Source of the DNA: Sclerotinia nivalis
Taxonomy: Eukaryota > Ascomycota > Leotiomycetes > Helotiales > Sclerotiniaceae
Assembly: GCA_029531795.1 (NCBI GenBank)
Contig: JAPEIS010000008.1
Span: 1,860,001-1,924,000 of the forward strand
Length of the DNA: 64,000 nt
Direction of reading: 5' to 3'
This document shows positions 47,067 through 60,046 of this stretch, in pieces (the first letter of the stretch is position 1; each line of letters opens with the position of its first letter). The notes under the pieces were generated by a model. That model was not told where the DNA came from. It did not search any database and saw only the letters and a program-made list of their open reading frames with translations. The position numbers and the translations under genes were made by a program.

Positions 47067-50000
47067 TTCTTGAGATCATGTGGAGATTTTAACATCTACT
47101 CCGTGCTGCATCCGCACAGAACCTCCAAACTAACTCAACAAATCTTTCATCTCCCGATTCCACATTCCACATTCCACGTTCTACCCCCAACTCCGCTTTC
47201 CTCCTCTCCCCGCGCCCCGAATTCTTTTACGGAGTAGAAATTAATAAGCGAAAGCTTGTTCCGGAAGGAACGGAAAGAGGTAGGGAGCCTAAAACTCCTT
47301 AAATTTGTTGTAGGTGAAGGAGTGAATGAATGGATAAATGAATCGATCAATCAATCGAATCATGGTATACTTCACATGTGAGACTGTTGTCTATCCATCT
47401 TTTCTGTCAAATTCTGCATCTGGAGAATCATACGAGGAACTTTAACCTTAGCTTACCTTGGTCTACTTTGGTCTACCCTACCTTACAAGCAAACAAGCAA
47501 ACAAGCTTGGTGAATAAGGAGACGGAAATAGAGATCCTCCGTATTCTAGGGTTTTTCTGCAGAGGAACCTTAAAGATGATGGGAAAGGAAAGGGGGTCTG
47601 TGATATTGGGTAATACTACCCAAGCCTCCCGTTCTTCAGGGAAAGATACTAGATAGTAGATAGTTGTGCGAGATGAACAGGTGGAGAAGACTGCGTAGAT
47701 TCTCTGTTTCTGTGATGAGGGTTGTGGATATGGATACGCGTTAATAGGGAGTGATTTCGTGATTGATGACTCCATAGCTGATGATTACGAATCCAAATTC
47801 TAGAAATTCAAAGGTTTCAAATTGAGATAAGAAGAAAGCGGAAGTTTCCCGCTATGGTTGGTTGATGCAGACATATTTGGTACGTGCTAATTCCTGAACC
47901 ATATCTACGGAGTTGCACATTTAACTCCGTAGATCGATTTAAAGGGTTCAATATCCATTTACTTAACCTTACCCAATGAAGAGCGATACAAGGAAGATCA
48001 AGGATAATTAATCTATTAGTCTATATCCCAATTCTTGAAATCTTAAATCAGTAGATAAACAAACCCAAACAAGGATCTCATCCAGTCCTCGCAATCCACA
48101 ATCTCATATATTAGAACATCAGATCATTAAATTTAACATTACCAAGGTAAAGTTCAGCGTTTATTTCACTCAACGTGACACAACGTACCGCTGAGCGAAA
48201 AGCCGAAGGCCGAAGGCATATCGCCAAGGTTCATGAGGGCGCCAAGTTCCCACTTCATCGTTACACGAATCTCTCAGGTTTGTGAATTGGGAAATCGTCT
48301 TAATCTCCTTGATTGATCATCTTGTCCTATGCTTCCTCTTGACATAAAATTCATCACTATTGATTCTAGGATGGGAAGTCTCTCCGTCGATGTGAGTCTT
48401 TCAGGTCAGTATACATACACTGTAAGCTTCTCCACCGTAAGCACCGAACCAGATTTTGGGGACGGCAGGGTTGGGTTGGGCCTGGGGCTTTGGGCTGGGG
48501 GCTAGCGAATTTTATATCGAATTCCATTTGCAGCCAAGGAAGGTAAGCTAAGCTTACTTATACTTAGGTCCTAGAATTCACGAATAAATATTGAAGATAT
48601 TATTAAAGACATGATATGAGGTGATCTGGTCTGATCTAAACTCTCTCCTTTTCGCACAGACATCTTCATCCTCGTCCCAAGATCAATGCCAATCCTCGCA
48701 TTCTAGAAAGGGAGCGAATAGACGGAAAACCGGGATTCGCAAACAGTTGGCTCTAGCTTTCCCTTTCGCTTTGCAGGATCTGGTAAGTTTAATACACGCT
48801 CTATTCAGTAACATGGGAGATATGGAGAATGATTGTTTCCCCGTTGAGTTCCAAAGAACGTTGATGACTGGATGATTTCTTGGTAATGAGGTAAGGATCA
48901 TAAGTGCTGATGATGAATATCAAAATGATTCGCGAAAGTGTAATTAGTCAGAATTTTAAGTGTCAGGACTCGGACGACGGGGTGGAGTGGAGTGGAACCA
49001 TCGCGGGTGACACTTTCTTGTGTAACGATTGACTGGGATGGTGATAAGGGAAGAATGGGGTTGATCACGGGAGGATCCTCGATTCAAAGCACGCACGGTT
49101 AAAAGATTGAAGAAGGGAATTTGGGATGAATCATGAATGAAGGGGAATTGGTCAATGTTCGAAGATTTGCAGAAGAAGGTAGATTCAAGTAAAAAATATA
49201 TTGGAACGGGAGGAAAAAAGGGGGTATTGAAAATCATTACCACGTACTTCATCCTTATAAGTAATAATCAGACCATAAGCAACGCCGTTAGAATCCCTAT
49301 CCTACCATCCACTACATCAAATAATCCATTCAGCCACCCAATTCAATATCAGCACCCCAACTATAAATCCTTTCCGATATCACATCACACCTCCAACCCG
49401 ATGTCACACCCCAACACGGACCGACTTACATAAGTCTCGGTCCGTCTGTAGCTGAAAAATACTTCATCCCGTCATGCATACGCTTTCGGTTCCATGAGCT
49501 CGGGTTCAGCTCTGGGGATTACTGGAGGTGGAATGGGATGAATCGGAATGATTGGATTAAGGATAAAGGATGCGGGAAATGGTAAAGCCTAACCGTGTGT
49601 TCTTTCGGGCTGTTTTCTACTTGCAGATTCCCATGCAGTTGAATGCTAGGTTCAAAATATGTATGCATGAGAGTATTCGTCATAGATATTATATTCCACA
49701 TCATATATGCGGTACTCCCCTTTTTGGTTCATAAAACCAATCTGTCTTCTTTATGAGGTGGGCTAGAACCATATCCGCAAAACCTCAATATATGCGTAGC
49801 ACTTTCAAAGCCCACGTTCCCGCGTCGTACAAAAATTTGATGGGATGAGATCTCGTGTTGCACAAACTTTTTTCGTTTGCTTCCCGTTTATCTTCCCTAC
49901 CTAATAAATCCCTACATCAACCCTACCCAGCAAATCCTTAGCCTTGTTTCGCTCGTTTGTAGATGCTTACTGTGTTTGTACCAGTACATGGTTTCAGTAC

Positions 50001-52863
50001 ATGAAATCTATGAAAATGATTGAAATGTACGTAGTATGGGGATTAACTAGACGAGTGATTCAAGTAAGGTTCGATAAGAAATGGGGGGATCGCTTTCGCT
50101 AATTCGGTCATGAGTTCCGATGTTGAATTGGGATGATGTGTTGCTTGATGGAGGGTGGAGAGTGGGATATTAGAAACTACGGATTGATGCTAGTAGCTGG
50201 GCAACTTGTCACTATTTTGTAATAGTGAATATTTCGAGATTTAATACTTCTTTTGGTATCTGTACAACAATACGAGAAAGCTGGGCATCAGAGTAAAAGT
50301 GGAGGGTTGGAAAGAAAATGTAAATGTGTCTACCCGTGTCCACGCCACAACCCCGCATTGTATATATTTCAGGAGAGGTTGAATCAATTAGATGAAGTTA
50401 CCATGTTATCCTTACCAAACAGATCAAAAATACCAAGAAATTGCTGCCAGGGCAAAGAGGATGTGACGAAGTGTTCATACAAATGCAGAATAATCAAAGA
50501 AATTAGAAGTTTTTGTGATTTCCATCTAGCTTTGCTTGGAAATTTTCAATCTAGCACTAGCGATAGAAAATCAATGCATAAGCTTCAAACGAGTCATGAC
50601 CAATCCATCCCTTCATCAAGGAAAGATTTCAAGCGAACTCTGAAAGAATAAAAACAAAAATAATTAAATCGTCAAAACATCAAAACAACTTCAATCCAAC
50701 CATCCAAAATATCTCCAACCCCGAAATCACTTAGAATCACTTGGCAATACTATATCGAAATATGACTAAGACTGCATCCCTATCACAAGTAACACATGGC
50801 CACGGGATCAGTGCATCTTATCCACGAGTCACTAGCATGGCAATCATCAACCGTCAATTGACGAAATGCACCAGATGAAAACTACTGAAACATAACCATT
50901 TGGATTTCCAACTAATTTTTTCTTTGCATATACTTCATCTGTATGAAAGCCAGTTTAGCATCCCCCGATTTTACGATTAAATCGGTGGATTTGATATGTG
51001 ATGTATCAGTTTCTCACCGGTACATGACGGAGGATTTTTGTTCTTTTGAAGATATATTTAGTGTTTGATTTGGATCTACAGTCCTAGTGGTGATTTATAA
51101 CAAGCGTTAGATCACCGACCATGTCTTACCATCCCAAGTCGGGATATGTATGATGAGGAAGAGTGTGGCTCATATCTCGTATCTCCAACGAATACGGCCC
51201 CCAAACAAGCACCCCAGACTTTTGTAGGTGCGTGCCTTTGCAGCTCTTGTTTCCCGATGTGGCACAAGATGATTTCGTGGAGTATGCACCAAGACCGTTT
51301 TGGTGAAACGGGGGAGCTGGGGTTACTGGATTCTTCTATGGCTTTCGATCCTCTAGGGAATACGTGAGATCGATCAATTTACTTGCCGTGTGGGTTTGTG
51401 GAGGGGCGTTTTGCGGGATTCATCATCTTTTTAGTGAAGATTTCTAATGCTGTTGCACCTTTCGTTTAACTACAGAGTACATGGCTATCAATAATCGATA
51501 ATTCATGCCATGCTATTGTGGATATGCGTCTGTCTGCATTGCATGAACGAATACTATATCATATGCGATGATCAGCATACACCCAAAGCACCTCATTCCG
51601 ATACATGAATCCAGAAGCTCACTAGTTTTCGTCCATACCATACACTACAGTAGGAAAGTAAAACAATATCAAAGCAAAGCCTCGTAATCATGCTTACACG
51701 TGGGAAGACATCTCCTTGCTATTCAGTGTTCACATGCATTCATGCAATATCCGATACGAAAATATCATATCCCTAAGAAATTCCAAGTATATGGATAAAC
51801 TTCTCTCCTAATCACTACATCTCATCTCATCTCGGCATTTCCTTCATCCATTTCTTCCTTTTCTCTCGTGTATATATCCATCCATAAGCTTACCCAGCAC
51901 AAGCCAACCATCATCAACATGCAACAAACTTCCCGCATTTCTCCCTCCTTCCCCGATCACCTCAATATTCGCCTCAGACTCGGCATCTGTAAAGCGCAGC
52001 GATCGGAAGTATAAATGACTCACATGCTGTATGAGCCTACCAATACTACATTAACCCCTCTAATTCTCGTCTTCTACCCCTTCGCATCCCATCAATTCCA
52101 CAATCTAAAATGCATCAATTAACTAGGTATCCAATCACACACATATTCATGGTACATATCAATCGCTACCACACTACCACACACTGCCACACCACCTCTC
52201 TCCTATCGCCATGTGGTACTTCATCCACACCACACGGCGGCTCATCTTACTCTTACTCTTAATCTGAATCTCAACCAACCACACCACACCACACCATGCA
52301 CACACACCAAAGAACTCTCATCCAACCAACCAACTTTCCCACGTCACAGCTTTCATACATGAGATATAAGCTATTAGCCATGAGATATGAGATACCCATC
52401 ACACACGAGATTTCAGCTCTAATTTCCCTCTGTCTTTCACCACCTATCTATTCATCCCATTTCAATCTCATCCCATCCCATCTCATCCAAACAGACCTCT
52501 CTGAGAATATCTAAGAAATGATATCAAACCCGTAAAATTCTCAGCCCTGGTATCTATCTATCTATCTAGTTTCAACACTTCCCTGATAGTTCCTCTCATA
52601 TTAGGTCAAGAAATCCTCACGGATTATTCTTACATTTTTTTGGGAGGTATGCTGTCTTGTATAGTGCATATAATACTTTGTTTTGTTTTTCATCTTTGAA
52701 TTGTTGGGGGTTTATTACTGATGTAGATGCCGGGCGAGAGGCGGGGTATTAACTATGTGACATTCATTCATTCATTCCCTCTATCATATCACATCATACC
52801 AACATCCAACTCCCACCAACTAGATACCCAAAAATACATCTATACATCCATAACAATTTATCC

Positions 52864-52890
52864 CCTCCCATCCCATCCCATCCCATCCCC
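52864..52890 (+). repeat. (CCCAT)n pentamer
   Basis: Four CCCAT units with CCCCTCC flanks. Confidence 0.85.
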
Positions 52891-53523
52891 TCCTACTCCC
52901 ACCTATATCTAAATATACAAAACTAACAAACCTCTATCTATCAATTCAGCCCAGCCTACCACAATCCCCTCAATCCCCTCAACCCCCTCAACTACCTCAC
53001 CTATTGCCCATATCCATACTATAAACAAACTCGCCAAGCTCACCAAGCTCACCAAATCACCCTACCTTCCTCCCTTTCCTTCCATCCCTGTGATTGAGAA
53101 TCCCGTCCTCAGTACTCAATCCTCAACCCTCAGTCCTCAGCCCACGATACGATGAAGATAAATATCCGAGAAAGACCTTAATGAATTTAATTTAATTTAT
53201 GATATCCGATATCAAAATATTAAATATTAAATATTAAATACTTACTCTATACATCATGATTTATTTATAAACACTATAAACTCTATGAATCCAATAAATA
53301 TATATATAAATATCATCTAATAATCCCATCCACAAAAAATATACACAAAAGTGTAAAATATCAAACCAAACCAAACCACAAGCTCAGACACCCGTTCCCG
53401 ATCCCATTCCCATTCGCATTCCCGTTCCCGCACCCCTACCCTCGGACTTCCACATCGATAGCCCGGTCTTCGACTACCTAGTATACACCTAAATCCTAAC
53501 CCCACACTTCCAATCTTCCTGTC

Positions 53524-53574
53524 ACGGGTTCATAACCCGTCCATAGCTAGTCTGCACGGATGCCTCAGGCATCC
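53524..53574. repeat. Two adjacent perfect hairpins
   Basis: ACGGGTT-CAT-AACCCGT (53524-53540) and GGATGCCT-C-AGGCATCC (53558-53574) are perfect 7-base and 8-base stems with loops of 3 and 1, only 17 bases apart. They stand out in an otherwise CT-rich spacer. Confidence 0.75.
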
Positions 53575-56141
53575 ATCCACCATATAGTTGGCGCTCTTCC
53601 TAGCACCTTCTTCCCTCCTTCGTAGAATATCATCACATTATTAAGCTACCTATCTCCACCGTGATACTTCCACCAATCCGCCGATTCCATTTAGATGATA
53701 AAATAAATCACCATCTAATCCCCCTACCTTAACAGTCCCATCTACTCAAAGCGGATAGTATGAAAAACTCCATCTAGATCTCCCTAACCCCCTAGAACAA
53801 CTGATACCTCACAACATCACAACAAGCAGCACCTCAAAACAAACCCATCCAGAATCCCAATTCCCAATTCCCAAAATAAAGCAGTATATAAACCAAGTAA
53901 GAGCCGAGTCTCTAAACAAACTCACTTATCCAAATCAATCCAAACCAAACAATCCATTAAAAATCAATCAAATTTACTCCCGTTTGTCCACTTCCTCACC
54001 AAAGCCATCACGCATGAGACATACACACGTGCTATCCAAAACCTAAAAGTACCACACCAGCGCTAAGATAACAAGGTAATTCCACCTCTAATTTACCACT
54101 CAATGATGTGAGAATAGAGTTTCGGAGTTCCATAGCCTCTAGGCAACCGTACCAGAAGATCGAAAGCTCAATTCCCATCTCGGGGGTCCCAAATAGTTAT
54201 TAGCCTTTCGCATAATCATACTCGAGTATTATACCAACAAAGAAGACAAATAAAGCGAAGTATCAAGGACCACTAGTCCGCAGCCACTAGCCGCATCCCT
54301 AGCACCAATTTTAACTTTCTCGCATCGAATTCCCATGTACATCCAAGCTCGTTTTCCTACCACCTCGCACTCCCAATACCAATCCAAGCTCCGCGCTCCA
54401 AAGTCCCATGCCACGCTAAAGCTTCTAAGCTTTATTTTCAAACCCTAACTTAATTACACGTGTGCACATGACCTGTTTCCTCCCTGCCACCCCAGTAATC
54501 CACTACATTTACCGAAGATTCCGAGGATTTCTTTGCATGTGCATTTGGAGTTGGATGCTCCAAAACTGAGACACAATGACGATATGTAACATTAAGAGTA
54601 ACAGTGAAAGTATAAGAAAATATTCAAACATAGGCTGATGCACAAAAGACTTACTATAGTCGTTCATTGTGTGTGATACGTACTACGTATTCGTAACAAA
54701 ATGAGGCTGGGTGGACAATGTACATATGATTGTCATATATAATTGTAGCTAGTGATAGTCACGATGCAATGTCCTCACTCCAAACCTCCTATCCAACCAA
54801 TTGAACAAATCATCCCACTCCCAAATCTACTGATCCCTGATCCCTCCACGAACCAAACCAGATAATGATCTGATCCAAGTTCCTACTTCCGAGATCAGCA
54901 AGTCAGACTCACCCGAAGTCATCGGGAGTTAATCTCGAAAACCCAATCATAAATATCCGTACCAATAATAATTTAATATCTTCCATGTTCATATTAGTCC
55001 ATGGTATCCTTAGCGCTTTACAGTATACAATATTTCCCAATTCATCCAGCCATATGTGCATAGCGGAGGGTACAAACTCCCCCCCCCCTCTCAATATGCA
55101 GTTTGCTCGGGCATGATCCCTCTAACAAATGCATCTCGTGTGCCCCCTTCGAGTCCCAACAAAGATCACCATTGCACATAAGTGATTGCGCATGTATACA
55201 TTTCTAGTATACCTCCCCAACACCCACCAAGTCTTATCCAAACAAGTCTACAAGCCCTATCCCAGAATCCTCCAACTTTCCAACCAGCCCATAACTTTGT
55301 ATCCGAGGTAATACCGTACCCCCATCACTCACCGCGCATTCCATTAGCCCTCTCCCTAGCTCCAAACTTGCAAATCTTCATCAATGCACATTTCGCACGA
55401 TCCAAACCCACTTTAAACGACTCCACCCATCTCCACCGCCTGCACGAAACAATAAACTCCCGCTCATCGCACTGTCGATCCGATCGATCAAGCAATCTTC
55501 TTCAGGGCTCTTCGTGGTTCCGTGCTTTTGCTCGCTTCCTGCTAACCTCTCGAATTTCTAAATGGCTTTGTAAAAGAATAAACGGAACAAGGACCATCCA
55601 TGCCTCAGCCTCACCGATAAGTTTTCCGCAACTATCATTAATTCACCGTGCTTTGCCCTGTTTTCTGCTGGAATCAGCGTCCACAAGCTAGATCCTTCGA
55701 GTCACGCCCACGTATCCTATCTATTTGCTTCATTGTTTTCAATAGCTTCAGGAATGGAGCAAAGCCATATCCCAGAATCTGGAAGTCCAAACTCGATAAG
55801 CCCACCTCAAATGGAACAGGTCCAAGTGGGCGGTACTCATCCATCATGCCAAACTCCAAATCTCCCATACCGTTCCAAAGCTAAACACCAAAGCTTAAGT
55901 TCCAAGAAGCTCCAAGTCTTTGAGCCCGATTTCAAATTTCCTGATATAAATCCACCAGTTCCAAATATTTACAAATAGGCGCTGCAACCGCTTTCGAAAG
56001 TATAGGACTTTCCTATTCCTTTTACGTAGCGGTGTGAACTATAGTGTTTCACGATTACAACGTTCCATAACATATGTTTTTGACTCTGACGTTGCTCGAT
56101 GAGCACCAGAGTGAATAACTAATTTGCCCACAATATTATGT

Positions 56142-57785
56142 TCATGTGACACTCCGTTGCCGTTGTTGTGATTGATTTCTTAGTGCATCAATTTCTTGTT
56201 GTAAGGCACTGAGATCTGCTAGAATGTTGGTATTACCACTGGTGGGAGTGACCGCATTGTTTTCTTCGTATCGTGAAGTTTGTGACATGGAGGAGCCATC
56301 AGAACTTCGTCGATATTCGCCACTGGCACGAGTTGAAGAGGAAGGTGTGATTAGAGATACTTCAAGACTATTCCGTGTTTGGCGAGGACGAGGGGGCGGG
56401 GGCGGTCCTTGCATAGAGGCGCGTTTGGGGATATGAGGACTTGGAGCTTCGATACTGTGTATTGATGGTGCTCGACCTTGTTTTGATGACCCTCTTTTTG
56501 GCGGTGGAATGGGCAATGGTATTGTGGATGGTGAGGAAGATACGTGATGGGATTGAGTTCGAGAAAGACCATATTTTCGTGTTGGGGGTGGAGGTGGTGC
56601 TTTTCCACTGTCGGATCGAGGTCGCCCAGGTTCTATTGAGTACACGGATACATTGTCTTCTTCTACCCTTGGTGAAAGTCTTCCGGAATTACTTCGACTC
56701 AATTTTGAGTCACTAACAAGTTGACTGTGCCTTCGCGTGACAGGTGGTGGAGGAGCTGCTTTTCGTCTTATTGATGAGGATGGAGATAGTGGTTCGGGCG
56801 CTTTTCCTGCGGATTCTCTATCGAATGGTGATTCTCGTTCGGATTCACCACTTTCACGAGGTGGTGCAGGAGGTAAAGGCTTGTTCAGATCTGTTAAGGA
56901 GCGATTCGGCGTCGAAGTCATAATAGGAAAATATTGAGGTGTCGCCGATATTTCCTCCTGTGGAGGAGATAATGGAGACACAGCCATAGGCTCATCCCTC
57001 AATTCCATTTTAATCAATTTACCATGATGCCTCGAACTCGGCGGAGGTGGTTTCCTTTTCACATGTAATGATGAAGAGTCAGACATCGCCCTCCGTAATT
57101 CTCCTGGTTCTGATATCTCATGTGATGATCTTGGTGATTCCGGATCTGGTTCTTGTATTGGTTCAAATATCGATTGTCGTGAGAGAGAAGATGTATCCGT
57201 ACTACTGCTGCCTTCATCTCTTAATGCATGAACAGGAGGGGGTTGCAGTGGGGTAGAAGGTCCCAACCCCGCATTCCCGGTCATTAATAACCTTTTGAAT
57301 GCATCCACATCCATAGATGCTCTCCCAGAAGTGGTAACATTTGCAGGTGATGTAGCTAATGCATCTCGATTTGGATTCTCCATTGTCTCCAATGTCTTGG
57401 AAAATGGATTCAGAATCCGAGCCGTTGGAGGTTTATCCTCTCCCTCATCCTCCGATATATCAGATGTAATACTGTCAAAGGGATCTTGCTCATACTCTCG
57501 AGATACTCGCACCGGGTTTTCGAAAGGTCCCGAATCCTCCCCTATAGTAGATGTAGAATCCGGGATTGAGGGAGATGGTGGTGGTGGAGACTGAACCCGA
57601 ACCTTTTTGGGTGTCTTCTTTCGCCCATCTTGACTTTCTATATATGCATATTCGGTATTCGAATTCGCAGATTGTTCCGAGTCCGCGAAGTGATTGACAG
57701 CGGGTATCGAAGAAGGAGAGATGGTCGAAGAAGGGAAGGGAGCTTTCCTCCTGAAAGGATTAGATGATTGAAGTTTGGCAGACAT
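56142..57785 (-). CDS. Proline-rich protein, probable SH3 ligand of the cortical actin machinery
   Basis: A single exon from ATG 57785 (MSAKLQSSNPFRRKAPFP) gives 547 residues; 21 in-frame codons upstream look like leader. The product is rich in Pro, Ser and charge. It carries several class-type PxxP runs: SPPPPSPSIPD, KRKPPPPSSRHHG, KPLPPAPPRE, RKAAPPPPVTRRH, GKAPPPPPTRKY and GPPPPPRPRQTR. An NPF motif lies near the N-terminus (SNPFRRK) and another in LNPFSKTLETMEN; NPF is the ligand of EH domains. The segment SMDVDAFKRLLMTGN is well ordered and resembles a conserved helix seen in fungal proteins of this layout. The C-terminus (LADLSALQQEIDALRNQ) should form a short coiled coil. NPF, PxxP and coiled coil together fit a cortical actin or endocytic scaffold. 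This is an inference from motifs, not from homology I can confirm. Confidence 0.65.
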   Translation of the reverse strand: MSAKLQSSNPFRRKAPFPSSTISPSSIPAVNHFADSEQSANSNTEYAYIESQDGRKKTPKKVRVQSPPPPSPSIPDSTSTIGEDSGPFENPVRVSREYEQDPFDSITSDISEDEGEDKPPTARILNPFSKTLETMENPNRDALATSPANVTTSGRASMDVDAFKRLLMTGNAGLGPSTPLQPPPVHALRDEGSSSTDTSSLSRQSIFEPIQEPDPESPRSSHEISEPGELRRAMSDSSSLHVKRKPPPPSSRHHGKLIKMELRDEPMAVSPLSPPQEEISATPQYFPIMTSTPNRSLTDLNKPLPPAPPRESGESERESPFDRESAGKAPEPLSPSSSIRRKAAPPPPVTRRHSQLVSDSKLSRSNSGRLSPRVEEDNVSVYSIEPGRPRSDSGKAPPPPPTRKYGLSRTQSHHVSSSPSTIPLPIPPPKRGSSKQGRAPSIHSIEAPSPHIPKRASMQGPPPPPRPRQTRNSLEVSLITPSSSTRASGEYRRSSDGSSMSQTSRYEENNAVTPTSGNTNILADLSALQQEIDALRNQSQQRQRSVT

Positions 57786-59289
57786 TTTGTTGTGGTCTAC
57801 TATGAGACATTCAGTATCACACTGAAGTGGAGCTTTCAGGTCATACAAGTCGTCTTTCCATTCTATATTGAGGTTCTCGTGGAAGTTGTATTACTCTTCC
57901 ATCGGACTTCTCGGTCGTGTGTTGTTGATTAGAGGTTCCTATCGTTTTATTGGTCCGTGCACAATTGATGTTAAATTGTCCGCAAGCAGCAGACAGAATT
58001 GGAAAAGGCCAGTTGAATTATTGATTAATATTCAAACAATATTACAAAGATAGTACAATTATTGTATCTATTAGGTATAGTATACAGAAGTTTTATATGG
58101 TATACAATGAGATGGATCGTGGAGATGGATGGCTTCAGGTAAAGATGAGATGAACTACCTAGTCTAGTACTTACTGATTGCGGAGGCGGGATTATCAACA
58201 GTCCGAGGCTTTATGAATGCTTTCATGTCTTGCTGTCTGCCGAGCTTCCTTTGATCTTTTTGTGCCCGCTGAAAACAATAAATTGTAAGATCCTTATCCG
58301 GTTGAAGCAATACATTAACAATGAAAGGGAGTTTTTCATTGGAATCTGAGGCGAAAACCTGCCCCTGAGTCCTTCAATCTGGTAGAAAGGAGTTGGAAAA
58401 TTCTCCTGTTACAATATTTCACTATTTGACATATTCATGTCACAAGCAGTTAATGTTCTTGTTTCTTTTTTTGGATTTTGGTTTGTAGGAGGAATCTAAG
58501 TAGTTCTTCCATCCATACGCTGTTTAGTGACGATGATACCGGAAGCGCGAATTTGCAGGTATCGTTGATTGATGGCTTGTCAAAGTGTTAGTCCAGCATA
58601 TCGTAGCCACGTGTTAAAGAAAAAAGTATTCAGATGCCGATGCCCAAACTAGGAAGTGCTAGTAAACTAGCCCAGGCGCAACAGGCCGAGTTGGCTTGAT
58701 CCGCTTAAAGTTGAGGTCTCAGTGTCTAGCTGAGAAGTGTTGCTCTGTTTGAAGTAGCAAATCTGGTTAGATGAATATTGACCTTAAAGTGTAAGATATT
58801 TAATACGTAGGCGATTTCAATTTCTCATCAAAAGTTTCCTAAGATCATGACATCACCTTCGACTAGAACATTGTATTGTGCATTGCCGAAGTAACCACAT
58901 CTCGGCAAAATGAAGTCAGTAAACAGGGGATATTGTTTCTTTTTGTTTTCCTTTTCATTCTTTTGATAATGCAAATGTTTATGCAAATGTATATGCTAAT
59001 GCAAAAGTAGTCAGCAAGCAAGTAACTGAGATATCTCTGCCGATACTAGCAAAAGGTCAATCGCAGTTGCTGTCTGGCTCATTTGATGAAGCTAGGGGCA
59101 GATGTCAGCTCAAAATTTGCATTTGTATGCTCAAGCCATGTTTTCGAGACTATTATTGGTGGTAAGCTTTTCGATATCCAGAAGTTTGAGCCAACACCTA
59201 TGCCTCTGGTTGCCCTGCATTCCCTGCATTCCCTGCATCTCCGACGTCTCTTTTCCGTACATTCGTGCCAGATAAAACTTAAAGGCAAC
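57786..59289. other. Intergenic region
   Basis: This covers the promoter of the proline-rich gene and unassigned spacer, with a GCAAATGTATATGCTAATGC-like set of short repeats near 58970-59010. No gene is supported. Confidence 0.45.
59213..59238 (+). repeat. 9-base repeat CCCTGCATT, about three copies
   Basis: Exact units at 59213, 59222 and, partly, 59231. Confidence 0.85.
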
Positions 59290-60046
59290 TCAATATATTG
59301 AAGTCCACCATTCATTCGGGACTTTGCATTCACTGGTGAGCTTGACTGTCGTGGTATCTATGTTCAACACAGTGGCATAGGTTACAGCACCAACAAGGAT
59401 TGCCGTGACCACAAAGAGTATTTTTGTTGCAGCACTTTGGATAATGGGTTTGGCCCATAGAACCTGCTGGCCATCATCAAATATGCTGGGGCAAATGACC
59501 CTTACTGCACAAAATACGACAGGCAGTAAAGTATGCTGACGTATTTCAATAATTCGAGATTCTCTCCAGCCTTCTCAGAGCTCTACTCTCAACCAATGCA
59601 CTAGCATTAAACGACTGAATCGAACCATTAACAATTCGACGCAGAGGGAAAATTTCCAAATAAAGATTGTGAGTTAACATACTCCATTTTCAATAAGTGA
59701 AAGCCTTCACGCCTTCCAATTTCCGTCTAAATTCTGCATCTAATGCGATTAGACTTTTGAAATTGCTTTGCCCTTTACCAATTGACGCTCCTAAACTTTG
59801 CAATGATTTTTCCTTACACGGTACAGGGCGGAGATCAGAACCAAAAGCCCTAGGTGATTGATAATGGAAAGACACAACATTTGATGGAGCCTCTAGATCC
59901 TGTATTCTAGTAATGGATGAACAAGTTCCTAATAACTTAATATTATCAGACACAATATCATCAAACTCACAAAGACAACCAACAGATGGCCCAAAACTAC
60001 TTTGTAATCTGAAAAAAAGTTTCATCATCGAAAAGTAATTTGACAT
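59290..60046 (-). pseudogene. Interrupted unknown gene with a membrane segment
   Basis: A real ATG at 60046 (MSNYFSMMKLFF) opens 118 residues ending near 59690. The same frame continues after one TGA with a coding-like run (EIFPLRRIVNGSIQSFNAS). Then a one-base shift near 59560 leads into a second run ending at a TGA at 59290. That last part has a strong hydrophobic segment (TKILFVVTAILVGAVTYATVL), then ECKVPNEWWTSIY, so it is probably a small membrane protein or the C-terminus of one. I found no GT-AG introns that join all pieces cleanly. The plus strand of the same stretch also reads a Cys-rich peptide, but the minus-strand reading is longer and more protein-like. No family is recognised. 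Confidence 0.4.

Larger units (their letters stand above)
41209..56141. other. 15-kb gene-poor region rich in microsatellites
   Basis: No open frame here has a recognisable domain, a clear start and a clean splice pattern. Many short CT-, GT-, GATA- and CCCAT-type tracts are present (listed separately). The part nearest 41.2 kb is probably promoter and leader of the minus-strand regulator, including GT arrays within 300 bases of its start. Candidate frames at 45487-45890, 50253-50651 and 55182-55691 were judged to be chance. Confidence 0.45.

Noticed and set aside
50253..50651. Plus-strand 132-residue Cys-containing frame
   Set aside because: It starts at TTG and has no signal peptide; the Cys pattern matches no family I know.
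55182..55691. Plus-strand 169-residue Pro/Ser-rich frame
   Set aside because: It starts at GTG in CT-rich DNA, where long frames arise by composition alone.
59312..59470. Plus-strand Cys-rich peptide reading (DCRGIYV... EYFCCS)
   Set aside because: It has no ATG or signal peptide and lies antisense to a longer, more protein-like minus-strand frame.
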